Shown here: positions 32,573-46,619 of the stretch, one piece after another
Position numbering within the stretch: position 1 is the first letter of the stretch
How the letters are laid out: the number at the start of each line of letters is the position of its first letter
Made by a program: the position numbers and the translations under genes
Notes under the pieces: model-generated
The model's input: the letters and a program-made list of their open reading frames with translations, nothing else
Database searches by the model: none
What the model was told of the DNA's origin: nothing
Assembly (NCBI GenBank): GCA_922989275.2
Contig: OV277861.1
Span: 39,062,623-39,126,622 of the forward strand
DNA: 64,000 bases
Direction of reading: 5' to 3'
DNA from: Gari tellinella
Taxonomy: Eukaryota; Mollusca; Bivalvia; Cardiida; Psammobiidae

Positions 32573-32817
32573 TTAACCCTTTCCCTCATAGAAGCGCCTT
32601 TTAGCACATTTGATTTAACATGAAGAAAATAGTTCCAATTTATACAGTTTTGAAAATGAACCATAAGAAAAAAATCTAAATCCTAGCAGATGATAGCTTA
32701 AAGCAGGCTGAAAGTAAAGCAGAATGTACCTTAAGGCACATTCTGCTTTACTTTCAACCTGCTTTAAGTGGTCAAATGTCTTCAAAACTTGAAACAGGCT
32801 ATGGGGGAAAGGGTTAA
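32573..32817. mobile_element. TTAA MITE with gamma at the CTLD stop codon
   Basis: TTAACCCTTTCCCTCATAGA to GGGGGAAAGGGTTAA. Gamma 32697-32768. Its right TTAA (32814-32817) overlaps the TAA stop of the CTLD gene read on the minus strand. Confidence 0.9.
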
Positions 32818-35800
32818 GCCATATCCAGTTCACACAATCCCCCGGCATAGTTTTCAACATGTTGTCCCTGACATCCCGTTCCCGTCCACATGAAGAATTC
32901 AATCTGAGCAACGAGGCAATAGACAGTGGCATACTCAAACTTGCGCAGCTCGTCGAATGAAGATAGAGATATCCCGTCGAGTTGATTGTCTTCTACTGGC
33001 GAAACATCGCCCCAGAACCAACCAGTGTTATAGTTCATTGCACCAAGCCAGACACCTTAATAACATAGACATAGAGACATAGACATAGTTTATTTGGTAA
33101 CTTATACACATTGTATCTTGTTACATCAACATATATAGATCAAAGTGTTTAAACAGATCAAATCATATCACGTGACAAAAATAGTTACATATGTATAAAT
33201 CCAAACAAAAAGAGATCATATGATTGAGATTAATCAAAAAGAAAAAGGAGAAAAAGATTCCTCGGATAAAATACGAGGAGAATGAACATCTGTTTTCAAG
33301 TGAACCACGTTATTGGAATTTTGTTAATACGCTCGTAGTGGACGTCTAGAACAAACCTCAGCAAAGCAGAAAACTCCTAATGCCTAGGTCACACATTCAC
33401 GGATGAGCCTCCCGGACGGCTACGGATTCAATCCGGCAGCATCCGTAATGGTCCGTAAAAGCTCGTACAGGCCCGTGCCTGAGCCTTGATCATCCGTAGG
33501 TGTGGTTCCACACCGTACTGGTTTTTTGAACATGTTCAAAAAACCAGTACGGATAAAACTCCGTACTGGTCCGTGCTAAACCGTATCGAACCCGTATAAA
33601 TCCGTACCAAAACGTAGCTAAACCGTACTGGTCCGTAGACACATGGCAGAGCGTCACAGTACGGATTGGTACGGACCAGTACGGGTTAAGTACGGTTCAA
33701 TACGGCTTTCTACGGCTGTGTACGGGGAGACTAAGTACACGAAAACGGACTAATACGGTTCAAACAGGACGTCTACGGTCCGATACGTTTCAACACGGAT
33801 AGTGCTGGATTAATAAGTCTTGCTACGGACTGACACGGTCACTTAAGGTCTAGATCGGATTAGTACGGTTCAGTACGGGTTTAATTTTAATTTCAGGCGG
33901 ATAATTAAATGAAAACACATCTAAATATACGTGTGTGAAAAAACATTTCCATTTTCTCAGTGTTTATGGTCTTGTTTAATAACTTCTTTGATTGTGGACG
34001 CAACAATGAGCGATAGAAGACAGAATCTGTTGTTGGTTTTGGATGTTGGTGGCAATTAACAGAGGTGCTCTAAAATATTTATTTCGTGTTAGAACTAAAT
34101 AGAGGCAAGAGAGGAGATGGTGGGTGAGAGTCTGGTTTCATAGAAGACAGCTTCGTGGCCAATATGATACATTAATGAATGAAATAAGGATAGGAACCCA
34201 AGAGGCATTCTTTGTAAGTGTAGATGCACAGTTGTTCGCCGAGCTTCTTGAAAGACTTCGCCCGAGGATAGCAAAGGAATACCCTTGTTATAGAAAAGCC
34301 GTCAGCCCTAGGGTAAAACTTTGAGGCACCTTGCAAAAGGGGACAGTTACAGGTCACTGATGTATGGATTTAGGGTAGCACACTACACCATAAGAGCCAT
34401 ATTGAAAGAAGTATACAAGATACAAGAAACTTTATTTATAGTCGGGTGTTTTCACAACATATATAACATTAGCTAAACGCTATTTACCGACATAATAACA
34501 TAAGTTTCTTAACAATAAGATTAACTAACAGCCTGTAAAAGAAATACATTATCATGTTAATACAGTAAAATTCTACAAAGTCTATTATAAAATACATTCA
34601 TACATCACAGATTTTTGATATCACATATGAGATAGCATGCTTTAGCTGCTGCACAAATAGAGAATGAATAGTGGACAGGGGGATTATAAGCAGACAGCAT
34701 AGACCAGATCAGACATCAAGTAATTTGTTGCCCCATTAGGGTGAGTGATTGTCTGCATATACCACACCTTTATAAATCCACAACATACACACCTGTTTTA
34801 TAAATATATATTTATAGATTTAGCATCTATCACAGACGAAATATCATGTTTTCCTGTTACACACAGAGACAACTAGAGACTTTATATACAAGTGGGTGGG
34901 TAGGGTTCCATCATCCCATCCTAATCCTAATGAGAGGGGTACTTACAAATTATTCCTGTTAATTTCAAACGGGTCCGAGTCATATTTGATGTACGGTTAT
35001 TCTGCATCTAAACTGGCTCTGATCCGTTTGTTAATAATTATTGATTATTTCGGGATAGGATGATTTTCATACCCCCCCCCCCCCCCCCCCCCCCAGTTTT
35101 TATATATATAAGAATACAGATTACAAAGTAAGTTGGGTTCATGTGCAGACAGCACAGATCCAGACCAGGTATATAATTATCTAGTAATTTGGTGCACTCT
35201 CTGGATGTGTGACCGTCTGCACATGCTATTTGATTTAATCTGGGTTCATGGATCCTGACAAGGGGACAGGCATATTGGCCCCTAGTTAGGTGCCAATCTG
35301 CAGATTACCTGTTTTAAAACTAAAACCTGTGTGAAAGTTGCTGATCGTGACCTAAGCCTAAAAACTGCCTTAAAAAGAGTATAACTAAGAATCTGACAGT
35401 CAAAAGAAGGCACAAAAGTGCGACAGATAGAATTTGAGTAAAACCATTTATCCACCCAAATCAGATTTGGAAGGAACTGATCAGCAACCTCCACACAGTA
35501 GATTACATTTAGTAGAAATGACTCAATGAACCATAGTGAACTTCAATTAAACATAAAGCAAAGCAACAAGCATAAAGCAAAGCAACAAACATAAAGCAAA
35601 GCAGCAAACATGTATGCAAGGCTTGTATCGGGAAATACATGGGAGAGGTTGTAACCACTCTTTCCACTCCTGAAAAATGGCTGGAAGAGGCACGCCAGTT
35701 CTAGGAAAGATGGAACTTCCCACATGTTCTAGGTGCACTAGATAGAAAACACGTGGACATTAATCAGTCGAAGGGTTAAAAGGTTAAAACAATTCAATAG

Positions 35801-38800
35801 TTCTGATTGCCCTTGTGGACGCTGACTATAAATTCCTCTTGGTAAACGTGGATGCAGAAAGCGGGTGTTCGGATGCACGGAGTTAATCGACGTCTCCCTT
35901 GGATCAAAATTGTCGGCAAAGGTTTTTTTTTAAGAACTCGCTCATAAATCGGGGACCACAAAGGAAATAAGAGGAAAATATTCAAAATACCTTTCTATCC
36001 TTGATTTTGGTGACAGGTGTCGTGAGTTCGATCCCCCGCCGGACCAGCGGTCTGACTAAGGGATTTTTTTTAATCCCCGATGATGTACAGGAATGTTTTA
36101 AAGCAAGACATGTACCGCGAATTGTTCCTCTCCACCCAGGGGTTAAGGGTACCTGTGAAGGGTCTGAGTCGGTACTGCCGCTGCATTTGTCTGCGCCATA
36201 TGTTAGCAGTGCTCAATACTGTAGGCAAGATGGCTCAATGATCAGGGGAGTAAATGTACAGACGGCTGAGCGGTCATTCGGACTGAAAGTAGACTTTTAC
36301 TTGGTATATATATATATATATATATATATTACGACAACAAAATTGTGTTCTTTCAAATGGTAAGGTATCTAAAACAGGTGCCTGCTTAAAGAAAATTGAA
36401 AGTACAACAGCAAACCCGCACAAGGGCTTTCTAATCTACTTTCACCTTGCTTTGAGCTGTCAACTGTCTTTTTACAGTCAGCAAGCCTTCTTTTCAGTGG
36501 TCGTGCCTGTTTAAAATGAACTTCCGCCAAACAATAATAAAAATAAGTGTTCGTGTAGTTCTCTGTGTGTGTACATCCGTATGTACCCGTAAATCTCCGC
36601 CACAAACTGTAGTAGCCCGTACGAAATCGTATTTCACCGTAGCAAACCGTATAACTCCGTGTCTATCGAGTACGGTGCTACGTATAATTCCGTGAAAATC
36701 CGTAAAAGTCCGTGAGAAACCGTATCAATCCGTTCTGTTCCCCGACAATTAAAAGCTAATCCGCGATACTCCCCGTAACTAAACCGTAGAAACCCTTTCT
36801 GGCCCGTTCTCATACCGTAGAACTCACGGATCTATCACAGTCCGTAGCATTTTCGTCCGTACCCATCCTTGACTATCATCCGTGAATGTGTGACCCAGGC
36901 ATAACGGAATCCTCGGCCAATCCCCCTCTGCTCATGCATCCATCTGTTTTAAACACCGAAAGTACACAACCGGGGAAAGGGTTAAGCCGATGGCACATTT
37001 TGCATATATATAATGTACATGTATATGTATCTAACTTATAGTAACAAAGTAACTACATAGTAACTCACAGCGGACCATACGATTCTCTCTCGCGTGTTTG
37101 CCCGCTATTTTTAAGAAAGAATAATTATTTCGCACAAAAAATAATATATACTATGCCAAACTTCCAAAGCAACACCCCGGATATTCGCTTTTCTTCCAAT
37201 GTTAAATATGTCTTAAGTTAGTCTGGTCAATTCTGTAATGTGTGCATATCCTGAATAGATTTCTTCTGCAATTCCTAGAGCGATCAATGGACAATACTCT
37301 CGGTAAACAAAAACAAAATGAATTGGCATTTGGTCCCAAAATTATCGAATTGTGTGATAACAAGTTTTCGGAAATCTCATTCCAGTGCATTGTCAATGGG
37401 GAATGTTAACCAGAAATTAGCGATACGTTTAGATAGATGGTTTTTGTTTCGTCAGAAGTGTCAATGAAAATTCTTTGCTAATATTAACAACTTTGAGGAC
37501 AGTACATCAATTTAAAAACACAGATAAAAACATTTAATAATTTTGTGTCAACTTTTCTATCGATTCAAAACAACCGCTCTGATATGAAAATAGAAGGGAA
37601 CTCGGAGGTGTTGCGTTGGCAGTTTGGCACAGTAATACATACATGTACTCTTGTAGTCACGCTACTGTATTCGTACAACCCTCTGTAACAAGGAAACCTA
37701 GTATCGTAATACAGTGCTCCCTCTCTACAACGGCCCTCCCAACAACGACTCCCTCCTTACAACGACTCTTGCCGCTGTTCCCAAAACAAGACAATCATGT
37801 CCAACCTTTTCATTGCTGCAATGTCGTCTACTTAGATTTTTCGTCTGCTGTTTTTCTCAAATGTACATGTTAGTGGATATTTTATAGAATAAATATAATG
37901 ACGAGTGACAAACAGCTGGAATCCAAATCAGACGCCGCGTTACGCGGCGTCTGATCTGGATTCAAGCTGTTTGCAAATGTAAACCAATTCCTTCTCTATA
38001 ACGACTCCCTCCGAACAACGCACACAATCTTTGTCTCCCACTGGATGTCGTTGTAGAGAGGTAGCGCTGTAATACTCCCAGCCAAAGTTTATACAATACA
38101 GGTACATTGTCGCAGAACGATACCACAGACCCGCGACCGACTGGTTTTCAAAGAGATCAGGGACACTCCCTACCACCAAGATCCACCAGCCAGGCACCGG
38201 GTCCGCGGTATCGCTCGGGATCCAAAGTTAGATTCTAATGGCATTGTATAAATATTAGCTAATGAAGGAGGATGAACTTAATTACAATTCAATTTACATG
38301 TTTAAATACATACGGTAGAAATGATAAACTATAAAGTAATCCGTAATGGAAAGCTAAAAAGGTAGAATTGTTTAACATATTCAACCCTACTGATTAGCAT
38401 ACTCGTCATTTACTCACAGTGTATTAAACACTTGTCGCATACTAACAGTGCAGACCTAGGCCAAAGGGTTCCTATAGGAATCCTCTGATCAGGATATGTC
38501 GTGCTTACAGATACGATTCACATAACGAAATTGCATAACACTCTCCTTCGTGTTACAAACTGTTTGACACACGTATCCATATCTTTTCAGCCATACTACA
38601 TTGTATCAAACTTTGAAACGATCTTGCAAACAACAAAATTGAAGAAGACGACAATGAAACGGTGAAGGGATAAACATCTCGAGATTAATTTGGCAGCGAA
38701 AGAGTTAATGAATGCTCTCACAATTTAGAGGTCGTAATAGAGAGGTTTTACTGCAATTCTTTATATTGCATGTGCGTTTTGTTTTATTAAACAGAAATTA

Positions 38801-41800
38801 ATATCATCTGTTCCACTGTACTCTATACAGATTAAACGCAGTTTGATGTCAATAACGTTTGTTTATAATAATAATAATAATAATAATAACGACTTTATTT
38901 CATGTGGATTACATATTTGGTATCTAACAAACAAACCAATTTTCAATATGGTCCACAAACAAAATTAACATATATACAACACGAAGGAACACAATTACAA
39001 ATCAGTATTTTTAAAACTTTGCAAACAGAGTGGACCCTGAAAAGACAGTTCCTGTAGGAGCTCTCCCCAGGGACCACTCTGTTTACTTAAAGAATTTTAA
39101 AGATTAAGCTGAACATGATAATGCATAAGTGTCATTATGAGAATTCAAATTTTGTTATCTATACATGAATATTGAATAGGTAGAGACAATATAAAGCCAA
39201 AACAAAACGACGATTTAACAAATAGCAAAGATCTAGATCAATGAAATTTCATAACAAACGGGAATGAATATACCAAAGATACTTCAAACCCTTTACTCCA
39301 AGGTATATTTCTAGTATTGAAGAAAGGTGATCACTTAAACAAGGTTGAAAGTAAATCAAAATGAGCCTAAATGTGCACTCTGTTTTACTTTAAACCCGCT
39401 TCAAGCCACCATCCACTAGAATACAAAAACATTTTTCATGAAACATATCTATGTAGTAAAGGGTTAAAGCAACATGTAGGTTTTGATCAAGATGATAGAT
39501 CCATATTTATATCATAACTTATATACATAGAAGCCCTAACAAGCAGCTAAGGCCTTGATCAGTCATTAACCCTTAGCTCATCGCATATTCAAAAAATTAC
39601 CCCTCATTTTATGGATACTATTCAAACCATTTATTTAAAAGTAGAATATAATGTATTTGAAAACTTAGAATGTTGTCTATTTCAGAATAATTTCTCCTTC
39701 TAGCAAACAATGTATACTCTGATCAGAGAGCTTCTTAAGGAAGTATCTCATCTGGGTCTACACTTTCAGCAAAAACTACTATCGACATAATTAGCGGGCT
39801 AAAGGTTAATAGTGTAACAGCCGAGCAAATTGTTTACCTGTCGTGGGCATTGGACCGAGGGCACCGGATGCAAACTCTTCTTTGATTCTCTCTAGTTCCA
39901 CATTGGTTTTGATGTCTGCTAGATGGGCATATTCGTAGTGTGTTCTGCATATTGCCTAAGTTTTAAACAGAGGTACATGTTTAATAAAGACAACAATAGT
40001 AATAATTGCAGAACAGAACTCATGCAAGAGGTGATGTTTGTAGACATGTGGGTGAACTTTTGTGATAAGTACCAGGGCTGCCATAAGTTGACATGAAAAA
40101 TCCTAATGTTTCCTAATTTACATTTTTTAAGTGCAATTTTACAAATCGTACCTTTACCGAAACGCCTGTTTCTAATTTTGTTGGCGCGTGATTACTTAAA
40201 GCAGGCTGGAAGTAAAGCAGAATGCGCCTTTATGCGCATTCTGCTTTACTTTCAGCCTGCTTTAAGCTACCATGTACTAGAAAAAAAATCCTAAGATTTA
40301 GGAAAAATCCGGAGAAATGGCAGCCCTGAAGTACAGCACGTAGAGAGGTGCCCTTGAAAATACTGTCAACTTCCATGTATAGTACATGTACATGTAACTG
40401 TGACATAGTTTTTGACTGCAGGAATATGAGATGGGAACTCGTTCAGGAGGTGTTGTTTAAGAATTTGTGTGTAAAGTTTCGTAAAAAATCGCAAAAGAAA
40501 TTAACAATTCTGTCTATTCTAATATATAGTAACGATGGCGTAGTTTGGGATCGCAGGAAGTGAAGACGCAAAATCAACCAAGAGTTGGTGTGTGAATCCG
40601 CTTGTGAAGTTTCGAGACAATCGTATACGAAATTTAGCCTGTAGAGAGGTACATTGAAAATTTGGTCAATTTAGACAGCCGACAGTGGAAACGTAGCAGG
40701 TAGGCACAATGTTCTGGCGATTAATGAAATCATGCCAAGTTTCATACAAATCTGTTTATCTGTTTCTGTGGCTTCGATCGGACACCGGGCCGAGAGACGG
40801 CCGGACAAACCAAACATAGCATCCATCTGCCTTCGGCAGAAGATCATTAATACTTTATTAAACTAGGGAACACATCTGATGAAATCAGTTTTCAATGAGG
40901 CCCTCGAAATATTTAACATTAATAACATATCGTAAAATATAAGATTATAGAACGCAATGCGACAACTAATAAATCGGCTGGTATTTTCCATCACAAACAA
41001 TTGTTATCATATAACGATATTATGAGTTTTTTTAACAACTGCATACATGTCGTTTTAAATTGGTTAACAGTGTAACAGAGATTAAAACAGTTACAGTTTA
41101 TTTCTCTTAGAACATGGCTAAGCATGTTATATAAGGTATAAAATAAACATACATGTATAACAATATTTCAGGCTACATGGTAAGAGCAAAACACATATGC
41201 CAAACCCCTCGGTGATTAATATACAATTGATGACTATGCTTTCCTCTTTGGTTGTGCGACGACAGACAGGGCTTAGCACTACATGATGATGTACCTCTAA
41301 AGCCGTCCTTGACCGGGAGAGTTATGTCGGATTTTCGTGCTTTGCTTTTTTCTCTCCCTCTCTGTCGTACCCTGAACCCATCCATGTCTTACAGTTACTC
41401 GTGATTACAGACTAGTCGCCTGAGTACAATTTGACCGTTGCCATAGTGGGTTATTGTTAGCACGGGCTTGGATGTTTAATTCTTTCCCGTGTTACTAATA
41501 ATTTTGTCATAGAATTTTTGTTAGATGTTTTACATGTATTTACTTACTGTGTTGGCGGTCTTTTTTATTGTAAGGTTGTGGAACAGGTTTTATATTTTAT
41601 GTACACTGTTCGTCTTTATAGGTGGATATAGGAGATAAGAGTGAGGTTGGGCACCCCTAAACCCAGGTTTAACACCCCCAGTGGTTGTTAATAATGTTCT
41701 GCTTGAGAGATGGGCGTATTGTTTGTGTTGCGTTTCCTGCTTGAGTCTTTCGTATTTATTTGATACACGTGTTTACGATCTCTCTCATCCCTCACTCACG

Positions 41801-44800
41801 CGCACACTCTCTCCTCCCATCAACATAGAAGCAATCAGAACATTTCCTTTTGTTACATATATAAATGATGTGTTCCCGAATGTCACCAGAGACCCGCAAC
41901 CAGCTGGTTTCAAAGAGATCAGCAACAATCCGTACCATCAAGATCAACCAGACAGGCACCGGGCCATAGGATGATGCACAATGCAGGCCAAAAACAACAC
42001 AGAAAGGTCAAGAGCGAACTTTCTGTGTCATTTTTATCCTGAATTATCCATAGACCCGGATTCAGTCTAAAAAGTAAAGTGATGTACTATGAAGGTCAGA
42101 AACAGCACAGAAAGATCCCGAGTGATCTTTCTGCGCAATATCTATACAGAACTATCCACAAAGACCGCATCTAGTATAAGAATTAAAGTTGTCGTATAAT
42201 ACAGGCCAAACACAACGCAGAAAGGTCTTGGACCAACTTTCTGTGTTGTTTTTATCCTGAACCATTCATAATCCCACAAAAGTATAAAATGTTGGTTGGT
42301 GTACCATCGAGGTCAGACATCTGAATGAGCTTTCTGAATCACTTCTATTCTGATTTGTCCATAAACTCGCACTTTGTACAATAATTTAGAATGTTGTACA
42401 GTGCAGGCCAAGAACATACATATAAATCCCAAGTGAGCCACCTGTCCTGGGCTATCCACCACCCAAATATATTATAAGAATTTGGGATGGTACGATGCAG
42501 GCCAAAATAACACAGAAAGGTCCTAAACGAGCCCTCTGCGTTACTTCTATCCTGGATTAACTATAAACCCGCATTTAGTACAACAATTTAGGGTGAAATT
42601 TAGGTTAGAGACAACACAGAAAGATCCTGGATGAGCCCTCAGCGCTATCTCTATCCTGAATTATCCATAAACACCGCATTTAGTATGCAAAAACATTTAG
42701 GATGGTGTACAATGCAGGTAAAAAATAGCACAAAAAGATCCAAAATGAACCTTCTGCGTCACTATCGTCCCGAGTTATCCACCACCCGTATGTAGTATCA
42801 GGATCTAAAAAGATGTACAATGCAGATAAAACAACACAGAACGGCCCTGAATGACCCTTCTGCATCACATTAAATCCGAATTATCCATACGCATACATAC
42901 ACACATATATCACTTACCAGCGATATAAATAATATTGATAAAAGTTTTAGCCAGGAAGAGCGCTAAATCTTTTTAAGATCAAGCCTAATAAACAACAAGT
43001 TTTCTTGAGCCTAGTTACATTATTGTCATTGAGTATCAACGAGAACATTTGAGTATTTGCGGTTGTTTCTTAATAAAAGATGTTATTATTTTTCTATCAT
43101 TATCGAATGTTTTTCAGTTAAAAAGATAGTGGTATTTATCTCCAATATCTTTGCTACACAGTGTTCATTTCCTTAAGTTTCTATCTATTCCTTGCCAACG
43201 ACCAGCTTCAATAGGTAATCTATTATTGCATGTCCAAAAATTTATAAATCGCCTCATATGATAAGCAGGAAGTGTTAGAAGGTAATTTTCAAATTAATGT
43301 TCCATTTTAAATAACCTGTAAATTATACATTTAGAAGATTCGTTTACTGTTCTATGCCATTCCTGTCTACATTGATCTTTCAAAATTTGCTCAACTTTTT
43401 TCCCAATTAAGCTACTGTTTACTGAATAAGGATCTAGCCATACACAATTTAGCTCGGTGCCTTCCAATATTGTTTTAATGTTTGCGATCCAGTCATTTTT
43501 AGGTTGGTTATTGTGTAGTCATGGAACACTAGTTTATAAAATGATTTACTGAATTAACTGTCGTCATCAGATATTTATTTACTTATGTGCTTTCAAACAA
43601 TTTTATCTGGCAATCAATTGGTATATCAAGGTTTCTGATCTTTTAAATAAGCAAAATATCGCCTTTCGAGCCTGATCACATGCATGGTGTTTGGCTTTAA
43701 AAAAAACTTCTATTTTTTGAAAATACTAGTCCTAAATATCTAAAAGAATCAACTGTTTCTAAAACATTTCCATTTATTATAATATTACTATTTCTGTTAA
43801 CTTTGTCTCTTTATATATCTATTCCTGAATTGCAGTGGGTGTTTAAGAAAAACTCAATGTCATTTAAGTACAGAGAAAATAGTATGGGTGAGAAATTCCA
43901 ACCCTGTCGAAAGCCAGTAAATGAACTAAAGAACTCTGAATTATTTCCATTTAGTGTAACACATGACTTGATATTATTGTGCATACTGTTTAGAATATTC
44001 ATCACTTTGCCAGTAATGCTATAATTCAATAGTTTTGACCATAAACCAACCCTCTACGCTGAATCAAATGCTTTTTGAAAGTCAACACACATACAGAATA
44101 GCTTTTTCTTTCTGTTACGTAAATATTCAGTTAAAGCCTACAGAACAAAAGAGGCTTCAGACGTAGAATAACCTTTCCTGAATCCAAATTGATTTTCGCT
44201 TAAAAATTGATATGTTTCTATGTAATTGCACAACCTTGTGTTTATAATAGTCGTGGAAAACTTGCCCATACAACTCAGTAAAGTGATTGGTCTGTAATTA
44301 TTTTGATCTGCAGCGTCACCTTTATTCTTGTATAGTGGTTTAATGATACCAATTGCCCATGGTTCTGGTATAATACCGGTATTAAGAACGTTATTAAAAA
44401 ATTTGTTATATATTAGAAGAAGAATTATGGAGACTTGCTATGTTGTCTGTATAGCAGAGGTTGTTTTAAGAAAGCGTATTCTGATTGAGGGTTCAGCTAA
44501 ATGTACACCATTTATCCGTTCCCTTAACGTATGTTGTTGATTTATTGAGTAATTCCATATATTATAGTTCAAACAGAAATACATGTTTACCGGTATTGAC
44601 ACTGTGGGTTTACGATCGCTGCTATATATTACACAACACTCTATGTCGTGTATTGAAATGACGCTGCTTGTTTTGTACAGCTTATCAACATTTAACTTAC
44701 CTGATCTATGCCGTTTAAGGACGGTGGTTTAACTTGCTTTCCGTGTTTTGACATCTACCATTGACGAATAGATCTACCATTACTTTAATAATAAACTTTG

Positions 44801-46559
44801 ATGTTTTATAAATTATGTTTTCTTTAGCAGTTTGTACCCCGCCCAGTATTTCACTCTTAGTAGACAGCGATTCAGGTGTACTCAACTTCGAGGTCACGGT
44901 TCAGCGACATGTAACTTGCGACGTCATCGCCCAGAATCTTGGGCGATGCACCCAGTAATTTGGGCGAAAGCTACTGCACCACTACTCTTTGGCGAATGCG
45001 ACCAGTTTTATGGGCGCATGCGATCAGAATTATGGGTGCATGCCGTCAAACGTATATAAAGGCCTGATTTCTTGAATCTTGAGCTCACTGCAGTTTCCTT
45101 ATTTTAGAATCAACTTCCGTTATACTGAGCCGCCTGATTTTCTGTCTATTTTCAAAGACGTATAACATTTATACTTCGGTTATCAGCTTTTCACTTTATT
45201 TATCAGAGGGTTTTAAAGGCTTATCAGATTTTCGAACTAGACTACGTTTCCGAGAGAATACTTTAACAGATTCACGCTTATGTTACATGCGTTATTTATT
45301 ATGGAACTAGATATTAAATGGCTTCGAGTCCGCGCGAGTCATCACGGGTATTTTGTATATACATTACTACAGAGATAGATAATTACGTCTATGAACGATT
45401 TTATATTTAGCTAAAGCTAGATGATTAAATTATTCATTGAGAATTGACTTGTGTTGTCTACATCGCACAAATAAACGGTCTAGATCTAGATCTACCGCAT
45501 TTAGAGCTCTACTTACCAGCCAGTGTTTCTATTTTGTTAATATAAGACCAATAATCTTTAGGTGATGAATTTTGCATATTGCGCAATTCGTTTCTAACTT
45601 TCTTCTTTGTGCTTAGCCAAATTTGTTCTAATCACTTTCTTGTATTGTTTACTTCAATACATCAATTGTTATAATTGTTCAATGATTTACTCGTTCTATG
45701 AATTCGTTTTGCAATGTGATAATTAGAACGAGCTGCTCTACAGGTTTTGTTAAACCAAATTTTTTGTTTAGCATGTGGTTTGGTTTTATGTAAGTTTTGC
45801 ATGTTCCGAGAGTGTTTTGAGCAGAATGTACAAAAATCGTTTCAATATCAGACATTATGTCATTTATAGCGTCTTGGTTTAAGTTATCTGAGCTATTTAG
45901 TTTGGTATTTACAAGTTTACTTTGTTTAAATCAATATTGTGTAAAAATTGGTTCTTGTTTCCTCCTTCCAGCATTTAATCTTTGGTATTTTTGTTTTCAT
46001 TAATATTTGTAATTTCGTTTGTAAGTTCAGCTTTAATTTTGAGGTTTACTGGACAATGCGACAGAAGCGGACATATTCTTTGGTTATTATAATATATAAT
46101 ATATTATCTTTGGTCTATAAGTTACTAACGTTAATGAACTCATAACCTCTTAGCCTGTTTCTGGGTTAGAAGGCTGGTAACCATGTAAATCAGGTTGAAA
46201 GTAAAGTAAGGTAGAATGCGCCTTATTCTGCTTAATGCGCATTCTGCTTTACTTTCAGCCTGCTTTAAGCCATCATCTGCTAGGATATAGAACTATTTTT
46301 TATTGTGCATATTCATGATTGTATAAAATGGAAACTAGTTTTTTTCAGTAGAGTAAAAAATTGAATGTTTTAATAGACGTATGTATGGAGTACTGGCTTA
46401 ATAATAGTAACGAGCCTTGAACATCCACTTGTGGTACTGTTATTAAAACCCCTCTCTGCCTCTGTCTCTCTCTATCTCTTTCTCAGTTTGTTTGTCTGTC
46501 TGTCCCTGTCTCCCCCTCTGTCCCTGTCTCCCTGTCTCTCTCTCTGTTCTGTCTGTCTG

Positions 46560-46619
<60 letters not shown>

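Larger units (their letters stand above)
33381..36901 (+). mobile_element. PIF/Harbinger element, copy 3, with two insertions
   Basis: Same ends as copy 2, flanked by TAA at 33378-33380 and 36902-36904. Longer than copy 2 because of a 1.2-kb retroelement (34420-35611) and a SINE-like insert (about 36015-36330). Lies in intron 3 of the CTLD gene. The delta-like hairpin relic is at about 36382-36460. Confidence 0.9.

Noticed and set aside
36001..36363. 120-codon plus-strand ORF
   Set aside because: Lies in a SINE-like insert with a (TA)n tail inside Harbinger copy 3.
38080..38235. Possible CTLD exon reading GAWLVDLGG on the minus strand
   Set aside because: The frame has stops around it, the phase does not fit, the same DNA recurs at 41880-41975 as a repeat, and a better exon 3 exists at 39838-39955.
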